This document shows positions 1-6,354 of a DNA stretch of 7,180 nt, in pieces (the first letter of the stretch is position 1; the number at the start of each line of letters is the position of its first letter). The notes below the pieces were generated by a model. That model had not been told where the DNA came from, did no database searches, and saw only the letters and a list, made by a program, of their open reading frames with translations. The position numbers and the translations under genes are program-made. Origin of the DNA: Oscillospiraceae bacterium (GTDB lineage: Bacteria > Bacillota > Clostridia > Oscillospirales > Ruminococcaceae); contig CAAFQL010000191.1 in NCBI GenBank assembly GCA_900765125.1, forward strand, positions 1 to 7,180, in the 5' to 3' direction.

Positions 1-811
1 GGTGCTGTTGGGTCGATGTTGTATTATATTCAACAGTACCGAGTATCTTGCGGCAAATGTTGTTATTCATAGCTTCTCTCATGAGTATTGTAAGGTCAGC
101 TACAGTAGAATAGTGTTTTTCGTTATAAAGACCTATGGCATTTGTAAAATGTGTATGTGTCATACCAAGTTCTTCTGCTTTTTCATTCATAAGTTTAACA
201 AAAGTCTCTTCATTTTTCGAAACATATTCAACCAGGGCAACAGTAGCATCTGCACCTGACGGAAGTATCATACCATACAGCAAGTCAGTAATAGTAACGG
301 TTTCCTGATCTTCAAAGCCGGCACGTGCAGCCTCTTGTTCAATAAGAGGACTTATCATATCATATGTAATAGTATATGTGGCATTGAAGTCGGAAATATT
401 TTCTACCGCAACAAGCAGCGTCATTACCTTGGTAATAGAAGCCGGATTCATTTTCAGCTCTGCGCCTCTGTATGCTATGATCTCATTTGTTTCAACATCG
501 ACAAGAGCTGCATAGTCACTGTAGATATTTGACTTATCCAGCTTTACAGCATCATCAGCAAACTTAGGATAATTATAATTTACCTCTTCTTCTGTATCAT
601 TGCTTTCATTTTCACTGCTTTCACTTTCTGTAGGGTCCTGAAATGTTACAGAATCAGGGTTGACATTATTTGAGGTGCTGCTTTGTTTCCAATCGGAATT
701 ATTGTTGACGGCAATTGTTACAGCAATAAATATAATTACGACTAAGACCAGTACACCTGTAAGTATCAGTATCAGTTTGTTTTTTTGGGATTTACTTTTA
801 TTATAGTTCAT
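1..811 (-). CDS. D-alanyl-D-alanine carboxypeptidase-like protein (S11 family), 3' end missing
   Basis: A membrane-anchored serine peptidase of the low-molecular-weight penicillin-binding protein type. The family trims the terminal D-Ala from peptidoglycan stem peptides outside the membrane. The first 270 residues are present; the C-terminus, including the expected KTG motif, lies beyond the left edge. Residues 1-12 are basic, 13-35 form one hydrophobic helix, and 36-80 are a Ser/Asn/Glu-rich linker. The catalytic domain then begins. The SxxK motif is S125-I-T-K128 inside NPASITKVMT. The second motif, normally SxN, reads S185-G-A187 in LPSGADATVAL, so Asn is replaced by Ala. The start is fixed by GAGGTG (817-822 on the complement) five bases upstream of the ATG. 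The gene has its own promoter and is separated from the upstream operon by a terminator. The family is firm; whether it is an active carboxypeptidase or a relative with altered activity is not settled. Confidence 0.88.
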   Translation of the reverse strand, partial: MNYNKSKSQKNKLILILTGVLVLVVIIFIAVTIAVNNNSDWKQSSTSNNVNPDSVTFQDPTESESSENESNDTEEEVNYNYPKFADDAVKLDKSNIYSDYAALVDVETNEIIAYRGAELKMNPASITKVMTLLVAVENISDFNATYTITYDMISPLIEQEAARAGFEDQETVTITDLLYGMILPSGADATVALVEYVSKNEETFVKLMNEKAEELGMTHTHFTNAIGLYNEKHYSTVADLTILMREAMNNNICRKILGTVEYNTTSTQQH

Positions 812-837
812 GGGTACACCTCGTAAAGAATTATATC

Positions 838-884
838 ACAACAGCATAGTATAATTTTCGATTATATTTTTATAACTATGTTGT
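838..884 (-). promoter_or_regulatory. Predicted stem-loop in the leader of the carboxypeptidase gene
   Basis: On the transcribed strand ACAAC-ATAGT (884-875) can pair with ACTAT-GCT-GTTGT (850-838), giving ten base pairs with a three-base bulge. A smaller hairpin, TATAAT/ATTATA around a five-base loop (850-866), is an inner or competing pairing. The structure lies between the predicted transcription start near 897 and the ribosome binding site. It could stabilise the mRNA 5' end. The region is very AT-rich, so chance pairing is possible. Confidence 0.35.
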
Positions 885-903
885 CTGAATCATATTACTT
901 TTA

Positions 904-932
904 ATTATAATACGACACGTGAAAATTGTCAA
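904..932 (-). promoter_or_regulatory. Exact-consensus sigma-A promoter of the carboxypeptidase gene
   Basis: Read on the minus strand, TTGACA at 932-927 is followed after exactly 17 bases by TATAAT at 909-904. Both hexamers match the consensus at every position. Transcription should start near 897, leaving a leader of about 86 nt before the ATG at 811. This makes the carboxypeptidase its own transcription unit rather than the tail of the ABC operon. Confidence 0.88.
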
Positions 933-1018
933 GAGACATAGTGCAGAAAAGGTGCATCTAAGACGAATTTATGTTAATTATGTCTAAATTGAGCTGTATT
1001 TACAATACTATGTATGAC

Positions 1019-1080
1019 AAAAAGGACTGCTCAATAGTGAGAAGCTATTCTACCGTGAGAAAAGCCTCTGAGCAGTCCTT
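1019..1080 (-). terminator. Rho-independent terminator of the ABC/Gld-like operon
   Basis: Two perfectly complementary 12-base arms, AAGGACTGCTCA (1080-1069 on the minus strand) and TGAGCAGTCCTT (1033-1022), are followed on the minus strand by a run of five T (1023-1019, sharing two bases with the stem). It begins 13 bases after the TAA stop of the DUF4340 gene. The loop is unusually long at 35 bases, but part of it can fold as a small inner hairpin (AATAG/CTATT at 1033-1037 and 1045-1049). On the plus strand there is no T run, so it should work only for the minus-strand operon. Confidence 0.85.
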
Positions 1081-1093
1081 AAGATCAATATTA

Positions 1094-2482
1094 TTATTGG
1101 CCGGCAGCATCAAGAAGTCTGTCGTAGAAATCGTAAATACCTTCTCTTGCAGTAAAGTTCTTTTTGCTTACAGTGAAATCCTGATACTGATCATCCATAA
1201 ACACAGCATAATTTTCGCTGTCCGATGAATATAATGTCATAATATTTTTTGTACCGTCTTTCTTAACATATGTGATCGTTATATCAGGAGTTGCATCTTC
1301 ACTTACAGGATTTTCAAGAACCAGTGTGTCGTATTTCAGTGCTGTGAGTTTGTTATAGAAATTATCAAGAGCAGAAGCTGCACCTTCACTCAGAGAATTA
1401 CCGTTCAGAGTGAACCTGCCGTTCTCTTCGTCAATGGTGATTTCAGCGTTAGTACGATCCTCCCACTGTATGCTTACCTTGTCAATTTCAGCAGATGCAC
1501 AGCTGTAAGCAGTTTTCAGAATAAATTGATCCGCAGTATCTTGCAGAAATACAGTATAGTTTGACTGCATTTCAAAGATCTGTCCTGTTTCCTTGCAGAG
1601 TAGTGTTACAAATGATGTACTGTTTGCATCATAATCCTGAGCAAGCAGCGTTGTAGTATTTCCATTTTTCTGAGTAAATGTGAAAACATATTCAGGATCA
1701 TCAAAACCATAGTCCTTATACTGCTTTTCTGTGATGTGTTCATCACCGAATTTATCAACGATCATCTGGCGAATAGTTGTAAGAAGAGATAAAACATTAG
1801 AGTTGTTTACACGGTCTAATGTGTCTATAGGCTTTTTCATTTCCCATACATCATCACTATTCATTTCCAACTCATATACCAGTTTATCGTGAGCTTCAAG
1901 TGATACACCGTTTATGGCAGAATCACTGTCCCTAAGAATGTATATGCTTTTTAGAGAATTTTTATTGGCTTTCAGATAATCCTCATAATCTGTTGAAACA
2001 CTGTAAACGTTGTCCTTGCCGTCGATTGTTACATAGTAGAAGTCCTTTGTAGCACTGAGTTTTCCTACGTTTATTGTATAAGGTGAATCGTTAACGTACA
2101 TTGTAATGATGTTTGAAGGATCGCTCAGCTCGTAATCTGCAAGATTTGCATCAGCTATCGGACATATTATGTTTGTGGCAGTAAGCGTGGACAGCTGTGT
2201 TGCAAGACTGTTGAGATAGTATGTATTGATCTCAAAGTCAACCTCGTTTTCAAGAGTCCACTGACTGTTCTCGTCCATATAAGCTGAATAAACGTTATCA
2301 TCAGTTTTGATCTCTATTTTGTTTATATCATTGGAATTTAAAGACATCAGAACCTTTTCCTGTTCGATTCTTGCTTCCTCTTCCTGCTGTTTTGATTCCA
2401 TATTGCTGACCATCACAAGTATTCCTGCTGTTATACCTACAAGGAGGATCAGTGTCAGAATAAGAATAAGTTGTTTTTTCAT
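1094..2482 (-). CDS. DUF4340 domain membrane-anchored protein, last gene of a Gld-like ABC operon
   Basis: A 462-residue protein of the DUF4340 family, which is commonly encoded beside GldG-type ABC auxiliary proteins; its biochemical role is unknown. Residues 4-26 form one hydrophobic helix after a KK start. A Gln/Glu-rich stretch follows (27-43), and the rest is soluble and acidic, probably facing outside. The soluble part is three tandem copies of one unit (about 53-173, 190-315 and 333-445). Each copy has an 'I-x-x-V/I-x-I/L' strand, then a 'W/F-x-L/M' strand, then an N/L-rich helix, then a strand block seen as YELSDPSNIITMYV, YGFDDPEYVFTFT and a weaker NPVSEDATPDITITYV. The start is set by AAAGGA eight bases upstream. 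It lies 15 bases after the GldG-like gene, and two stops (TAA TAA) and a terminator follow. It is probably an extracytoplasmic partner of the transporter. Confidence 0.88.
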   Translation of the reverse strand: MKKQLILILTLILLVGITAGILVMVSNMESKQQEEEARIEQEKVLMSLNSNDINKIEIKTDDNVYSAYMDENSQWTLENEVDFEINTYYLNSLATQLSTLTATNIICPIADANLADYELSDPSNIITMYVNDSPYTINVGKLSATKDFYYVTIDGKDNVYSVSTDYEDYLKANKNSLKSIYILRDSDSAINGVSLEAHDKLVYELEMNSDDVWEMKKPIDTLDRVNNSNVLSLLTTIRQMIVDKFGDEHITEKQYKDYGFDDPEYVFTFTQKNGNTTTLLAQDYDANSTSFVTLLCKETGQIFEMQSNYTVFLQDTADQFILKTAYSCASAEIDKVSIQWEDRTNAEITIDEENGRFTLNGNSLSEGAASALDNFYNKLTALKYDTLVLENPVSEDATPDITITYVKKDGTKNIMTLYSSDSENYAVFMDDQYQDFTVSKKNFTAREGIYDFYDRLLDAAGQ

Positions 2483-2497
2483 GACCTATATCCTTTC

Positions 2498-3976
2498 TTA
2501 TGAATGACGGCGTCTTAGCCATATGGCTACACCAATTACCATTATTACAACAGGGAGAGCAATGAACACAAATACCAGCATCTGAGCTGTATCTTTAGTT
2601 ACGCTGAGATAGTCGGTAGCTGCACTCTTTGCACCGATTCCCATGTCTAAATTCTGGTCTGCCATCCATGTTACAGTTGCAAGATATACATAGTATGATG
2701 AAAGGTAGGAAACGTCGCTTATATGCTCATCATCAATAAATTCACCGTTTCCGAAAAGTACGACTTTGGCATTATTTCTGCTCTTATCTTCGGAATATAC
2801 AGCCAGAGGAAGTTCATAATCTTCAACAACATCAGAGTCATATGTACCGCCGTAGGGTTCAGCTACAGCTGAGGTATTGGTGCTTATAAGAACGCCTGTT
2901 TCAAGAGAAGCAATATTTTCACCTGTATAGTCAATATCAACAGAACGTGATTTAGGCATATAAGTATAGAATTCCGAATCAATAAGGGACTGCATATCAG
3001 CATAAAGTGCAGAGCTCTCCTCCTGTTCTGTCAGATTGCACATTATTGTAGTATCATCTCCGGATACATGGTAAGTGCTGTCTGTTTCACGAACAAAGTC
3101 GTACTCTATTTTTAAGCAGAATGGATTCAAAAGTTTCTGGATATTATTATAGTCAAACTCACCGCCATTCGGAGAAAGGAATACAGACATACTTCCGCCG
3201 TCATCAAGATATTCAGAAAGTTTGTCATACTCCTGAGCAGTAATATCACTTGAAGGAGATGCAAGAATAATTATTTCCGCATCATCCGGAACATCCCCGG
3301 CATCGGAAAGATTAAGCGGCATTGTACGATAGTTCTTGCTCTGCATAAGAGAGGAAATATTATCGTAGCTGTCCTGCATTTCTTTTTCACCATGACCTGT
3401 CAGGAAATATACAGTAGGCAGGAAACCATCAACAACAGCCTTGATGTTGCTTGTAATAATATTTTCACCTGTAAAAAATTCTTCGCTTTCAGTGACATTG
3501 CCGTTGCTGTCATAATTGCTTGTTGTGCTGTACATACTTATACCGTTTACATGACGCTTATTGTCCCCGCAAAAGAGTACAATATCGCCCTGACTAAGCG
3601 TATATATACTATCAGGGTTTATTTTCTGAAGTGTCTCTTCATCCTCATTTGGATCGAAGTCAATGAGGTTTATGGATTCATGCTTATCATATTCAACGAG
3701 TGCACGGTAAAGTGAACGTGTTGTGCTATCGTTTTCAAGCTCGTCCATATCCATGAGAAAATACATATCTATCTGCGTACCATTACTGTCAAGTTCGTCA
3801 AGATATTCAGTAGATGTCTTGCTGAGACTGAACAGTTTCTGAACGGAAACGTCAATGTTAAAGTCCAGCTTTGCCACAACTATATTTACAATAATCGCAA
3901 TTACAAGGATCAGCAAAGCGATTATCCAAGCAAAGCTGGTAAAAATCTTGCTTTTTGTATTTCGGATTTTTGCCAT
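2498..3976 (-). CDS. GldG-like ABC transporter auxiliary protein (ABC_transp_aux family)
   Basis: A 492-residue protein of the GldG type. In Bacteroidetes GldG works with GldA (ATPase) and GldF (permease) in gliding and surface-protein export; related proteins in Firmicutes have no settled function. One membrane helix lies at the N-terminus (about 14-35) and another at the C-terminus (about 465-487), ending in RRRHS. This places the roughly 430-residue middle on one side of the membrane, most likely outside. Family marks are the strand-turn FLTGHGEKE at 191-199, a beta strand EIIILASP near 234-241 followed by a helix-strand pair (YLDDGGSMSVFLSP), and VVLFGNGEF at 405-413. This fits the GATase1-like fold assigned to the family. 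GGAGG lies eight bases before the ATG. It sits third in the operon, 39 bases after the permease. The family assignment is strong; the substrate is unknown. Confidence 0.88.
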   Translation of the reverse strand: MAKIRNTKSKIFTSFAWIIALLILVIAIIVNIVVAKLDFNIDVSVQKLFSLSKTSTEYLDELDSNGTQIDMYFLMDMDELENDSTTRSLYRALVEYDKHESINLIDFDPNEDEETLQKINPDSIYTLSQGDIVLFCGDNKRHVNGISMYSTTSNYDSNGNVTESEEFFTGENIITSNIKAVVDGFLPTVYFLTGHGEKEMQDSYDNISSLMQSKNYRTMPLNLSDAGDVPDDAEIIILASPSSDITAQEYDKLSEYLDDGGSMSVFLSPNGGEFDYNNIQKLLNPFCLKIEYDFVRETDSTYHVSGDDTTIMCNLTEQEESSALYADMQSLIDSEFYTYMPKSRSVDIDYTGENIASLETGVLISTNTSAVAEPYGGTYDSDVVEDYELPLAVYSEDKSRNNAKVVLFGNGEFIDDEHISDVSYLSSYYVYLATVTWMADQNLDMGIGAKSAATDYLSVTKDTAQMLVFVFIALPVVIMVIGVAIWLRRRHS

Positions 3977-4015
3977 TTTAATTACCTCCGGCTCATGTAG
4001 TGCTTCTGATGCAGA

Positions 4016-4750
4016 TTAGCTGCGGCTGAAGCGTCTCTTTTCAATTGAAATAATAGTCCAAAGCAGGAACACTGCGATTTCCGTTGCATAGCTTACCAGA
4101 TCGGACAACTGGCAGAAGCCCTGAGTGAAGTTTTCAAACTTTGCCTGATTTGAGAACCAGTACAGAACGTCTGATATTACAGGAATAGACGCAATATAGC
4201 TTGAACCCAGCATCAGCTCCATAAAGAACAGTATGAGTGATACTGCGACGGAAAGCAGCATTGCAAGACCGGGTGTTGCCACAAATGAGGAAACCAACAG
4301 GCCAAGGGCAATATATGCAAGACCGTAAAGCAGATAGCCTATATAGCTCGCAATTAGGTTAGGCATTACAACATATCCGTGTATTGATGCAATGATAGGA
4401 TAAATAAAGGAGATAACCATTGCAATTACAAGTACAGTTGCGACAGCCAAGAACTTTGCAATAACGATTTTAGATACTGAAAGAGGACTTGAAAGAAGAA
4501 GTACCTCTGTGCCGTTCTTTCGTTCCTCTGCAAATGCTCTCATTGTCAGAATCGGTATAAGAAGGATTGTAGTGAATAGTATATTATAATAGAAGAAATA
4601 AGAAAAGCTAAATTCGATTTGAGTACTTGCTGCGGTGTAGATCCACCAAACAAAGAATCCTGAGAAAATAAGTGTTACAAGTCCTATGAAAACATAGGCA
4701 ATGGGCGAGAAAAAGTAGCCCTGAAGTTCCTTTTTATAAAGTGAAAACAT
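4016..4750 (-). CDS. ABC-2 type permease (GldF/NosY-like)
   Basis: The 244-residue integral membrane subunit of the ABC transporter. About six hydrophobic segments are visible: 16-39, 53-70, 96-120, 133-153, 159-181 and 218-235. After the second helix comes the signature MRAFAEERKNGTEVLLLSSP at 70-89. It matches the cytoplasmic 'RxFAEExxxGTxExLLxSP' loop that ABC-2 permeases of this subfamily use to contact the ATPase. The length is normal for a half-transporter with one ATPase domain supplied separately; it probably acts as a dimer. The start is three bases beyond the ATPase stop, and its ribosome binding site lies inside the end of the ATPase gene, so translation of the two is likely coupled. 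The cargo cannot be deduced from the sequence. Confidence 0.9.
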   Translation of the reverse strand: MFSLYKKELQGYFFSPIAYVFIGLVTLIFSGFFVWWIYTAASTQIEFSFSYFFYYNILFTTILLIPILTMRAFAEERKNGTEVLLLSSPLSVSKIVIAKFLAVATVLVIAMVISFIYPIIASIHGYVVMPNLIASYIGYLLYGLAYIALGLLVSSFVATPGLAMLLSVAVSLILFFMELMLGSSYIASIPVISDVLYWFSNQAKFENFTQGFCQLSDLVSYATEIAVFLLWTIISIEKRRFSRS

Positions 4751-4753
4751 AGC

Positions 4754-5800
4754 TTAAACCTCCCCATTTTCATCTGTAGGTGTATTTTCTTCTGTTTCAT
4801 TTTCGGAAATTTCCTCGGACTCATCAGTCATTTCATCCAAAAGATCCTTTAAGGACTTTCTCTTTCCGGCAGGCTGATTTACAAGCTTTATGAAGATCTG
4901 CTCAAGGCTCTTTCTCTCCTCAGCGACTTCTATTACATTTAGCTTGTTTATAAGGAGGGCTGACAGGAGTGAGTTTCTCACATCGGGAGATGCAAGCTCA
5001 ACATCATATGTATAAATGCCTGTCTTTACAAACGTTATGTTTGATACATTCAGAACACCTTCAACATTTTTGGCTGTACGTGCCACTTCACGGGAACTGC
5101 CCTGTACTTTGAGTTTAAGCACAGTGTTTGCACCGGCAGAGGATTCCAGATTTGCAATAGTGTCGATCGCTTGTATCTCGCCGTGGCTTATAATAACAAC
5201 ACGATCGCATACAGCACTGATCTCTGAGAGAATATGAGAACTGAGTATTACAGAATGATCACGTTTGAGATCAATGATAATATTACGCACTTCAATAAGC
5301 TGTGACGGGTCAAGACCAACAGTAGGCTCGTCCAGAACGATGACCTTAGGGTCACCAATGAGCGCCTGTGCAAAACCTACACGCTGTCGGTAGCCCTTGG
5401 ACAAATTGCCGATAAGGCGTTTGCTTACGTCTTCAATATTCAGCCTGCGCATTACTCTTTCAACGTGAGATCTTCTCTGAGATGCAGGAACACCTCTCAG
5501 ACCTGCAACAAACATAAGGTATTCGCCGACTTTCATGTCAGTGTAAACAGGTGGTATTTCCGGAAGAAAACCTATACAGCGTTTTGCTTTTACAGGGTCT
5601 GTTTCGATATTGTAGCCGTTTATAGTAACTGTTCCGCTTGTTGATGGGATAACTCCGCACATAATATTAAGAGTAGTAGACTTGCCGGCGCCGTTAGGGC
5701 CAAGAAAACCAAGTATTTCGTTGTCGCCTATGGTGAAGCTTATGTCCTTTACGGCAGCTTTTTGACCGTAATATTTGGTTAGATGTTTGATTTCAACCAT
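4754..5800 (-). CDS. ABC transporter ATP-binding protein (GldA-like) with acidic tail
   Basis: A 348-residue ATPase that powers the permease encoded next to it. All nucleotide-binding motifs are present: Walker A GPNGAGKST (34-42), ABC signature LSKGYRQRVG (133-142), Walker B VIVLDEP with catalytic Glu158 (153-159), D-loop GLDP (162-165) and the switch His189. The usual Q-loop glutamine is Glu81 (GFLPE), a variant I recall as common in GldA/NosF-like members. After the ATPase core comes a small C-terminal domain typical of ABC-2 exporters, ending in SLEQIFIKLV (298-307). A basic linker then leads to an acidic tail (319-348) in which 14 of 30 residues are Asp or Glu; I do not know this tail as a regular family feature. 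The start is set by AAAGGAG six bases upstream of the ATG. It is the first gene of the operon. Confidence 0.93.
   Translation of the reverse strand: MVEIKHLTKYYGQKAAVKDISFTIGDNEILGFLGPNGAGKSTTLNIMCGVIPSTSGTVTINGYNIETDPVKAKRCIGFLPEIPPVYTDMKVGEYLMFVAGLRGVPASQRRSHVERVMRRLNIEDVSKRLIGNLSKGYRQRVGFAQALIGDPKVIVLDEPTVGLDPSQLIEVRNIIIDLKRDHSVILSSHILSEISAVCDRVVIISHGEIQAIDTIANLESSAGANTVLKLKVQGSSREVARTAKNVEGVLNVSNITFVKTGIYTYDVELASPDVRNSLLSALLINKLNVIEVAEERKSLEQIFIKLVNQPAGKRKSLKDLLDEMTDESEEISENETEENTPTDENGEV
4759..4765 (-). promoter_or_regulatory. Ribosome binding site of the permease, inside the ATPase gene
   Basis: GGGGAGG on the minus strand lies eight bases upstream of the permease ATG, within the last codons of the ATPase gene and just before its TAA stop. 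A ribosome finishing the ATPase covers this site, which suggests translational coupling and matched amounts of the two subunits. Confidence 0.8.
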
Positions 5801-5836
5801 AAAAATCTCCTTTCCGCTATATATAAGCAGTTACAC

Positions 5837-5856
5837 ATATTATCTCAGAATAATAT
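5837..5856. repeat. Small inverted repeat in the ABC operon leader
   Basis: ATATTAT (5837-5843) and ATAATAT (5850-5856) are perfect complements around the six-base centre CTCAGA. It lies between the predicted operon promoter and the ATPase start, so it could be an operator or a leader hairpin. The arms are pure A/T, so it may equally be chance. Confidence 0.3.
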
Positions 5857-5882
5857 ATATCAGTAATGAATTACAGGTAACT

Positions 5883-5912
5883 ATTATATTAACAGTGGCT
5901 AAAAGCTATAAA
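5883..5912 (-). promoter_or_regulatory. Probable promoter of the ABC/Gld-like operon
   Basis: On the minus strand an exact TATAAT lies at 5888-5883. At a spacing of 18 bases it is preceded by TTTATA (5912-5907), which matches the -35 consensus at four of six positions. Transcription would start near 5876, giving a leader of about 76 nt. It is much weaker than the GH48 and carboxypeptidase promoters in the same window. No better pair was found upstream of the ATPase gene. Confidence 0.45.
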
Positions 5913-5947
5913 TGAGGAGATTTGCGGGGCAAAAATATAGATAAACT

Positions 5948-6012
5948 GATAAGTAAGCAAAGCGTATCAAAGGACTGTGAAAATTGCGTGAGGAATGCGT
6001 GCCGATAAGTAA
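5948..6012. repeat. Nested short direct repeats upstream of the GH48 promoter
   Basis: GATAAGTAA occurs at 5948-5956 and again at 6004-6012. Between them TGCGTG occurs at 5985-5990 and 5996-6001, the two copies being 11 bases apart, about one helical turn. This spacing suits a dimeric DNA-binding protein, but the words are short and no known regulator motif is matched. Confidence 0.3.
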
Positions 6013-6143
6013 AAAAAGATGTTTTTCACTCAAATATCGTTATTTAATGCAATTTAAGTGGTGAATGTGCACAAATAAAGCGAGGCAAATATGTGAAACA
6101 CTACAAAAAAACTGTAAAATGAGGAATATGTTTCTGTTTTGGG

Positions 6144-6172
6144 TTGACAAAAAAAGAGAAGTGGTATATAAT
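6144..6172 (+). promoter_or_regulatory. Exact-consensus sigma-A promoter of the GH48 cellulase
   Basis: TTGACA (6144-6149) and TATAAT (6167-6172) are separated by exactly 17 bases, so both hexamers and the spacing are ideal. Transcription should start near A6179, leaving a leader of about 184 nt. Such a strong promoter fits a cellulase that is among the most abundant secreted proteins in cellulolytic clostridia and ruminococci. It also suggests that any control acts by repression or through the leader rather than by activation. Confidence 0.9.
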
Positions 6173-6188
6173 TTGGATATGAAAGTGC

Positions 6189-6231
6189 GTTTATTGTGTG
6201 TTGCTTTTGTGTAAAAGCATACATAATAAGC
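6189..6231 (+). promoter_or_regulatory. Long stem-loop at the 5' end of the GH48 leader
   Basis: An upper stem TGCTTTT/AAAAGCA (6202-6208 with 6213-6219) closes a four-base GTGT loop. Below a small internal loop (6200-6201 opposite 6220) a lower stem of 11 pairs, two of them G-U, joins 6189-6199 with 6221-6231. The hairpin starts about ten bases after the predicted transcription start. There is no T run after it, so it is not a terminator. A 5' stem-loop of this kind commonly protects abundant mRNAs from decay. Confidence 0.5.
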
Positions 6232-6278
6232 AGTTCTATTGACTGTTTATTTTATGTTTGGTTGTTTTAAAGCTTAGA

Positions 6279-6335
6279 AAATAAGGTTTTTGATCTGACA
6301 TATAATACAGTCCAAATTATTATTAAAACCTATTT
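6279..6335 (+). promoter_or_regulatory. Second leader stem-loop just upstream of the GH48 ribosome binding site
   Basis: AGGTTTT (6284-6290) pairs with AAAACCT (6325-6331). Beyond a one-base bulge, AAAT (6279-6282) pairs with ATTT (6332-6335), giving 11 pairs around a 34-base loop. The structure ends nine bases before the Shine-Dalgarno sequence, so folding there could affect ribosome access. The loop is long and AT-rich, so stability is uncertain. Confidence 0.35.
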
Positions 6336-6343
6336 AAATTAAC

Positions 6344-6354
6344 GAGAGGGGAAG
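6344..6354 (+). promoter_or_regulatory. Ribosome binding site that decides the GH48 start
   Basis: The purine-rich GAGAGGGGAAG lies before two in-frame ATGs, at 6363 and 6369. The gap from AGGGG (6347-6351) is 11 bases to the first ATG and 17 to the second. The first is therefore the better start, although its spacing is already a little long. Confidence 0.7.

Noticed and set aside
2..532. Two plus-strand frames opposite the carboxypeptidase gene
   Set aside because: The minus strand encodes a clear S11-family protein with the SxxK motif; the plus-strand translations are Cys/Ile/Phe-rich shadows.
971..1228. Plus-strand frame crossing the terminator and the end of the DUF4340 gene
   Set aside because: It overlaps the terminator and the coding frame of a convincing gene, its composition is atypical, and it lacks a start signal.
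5555..5560. Glutamate 81 instead of glutamine in the ATPase Q-loop, suspected as a defect
   Set aside because: LPE at this place is, to my knowledge, common in GldA/NosF-like ATPases, and every other catalytic motif is intact, so inactivation is unlikely.
6008..6030. Dyad of AGTAAAAAA and TTTTTCACT, considered as a terminator
   Set aside because: It is almost all A-T pairs with one mismatch, has no following T run on the plus strand, and ends no gene on either strand.
6065..6214. Small plus-strand frame of 49 codons upstream of GH48
   Set aside because: It has no good ribosome binding site, it runs straight through the perfect GH48 promoter and into the leader hairpin, and it resembles no known protein.
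6301..6306. A second exact TATAAT close to the GH48 start
   Set aside because: No acceptable -35 element lies 16-18 bases upstream and there is no extended -10 TG; the stretch also falls in the loop of the second leader hairpin.
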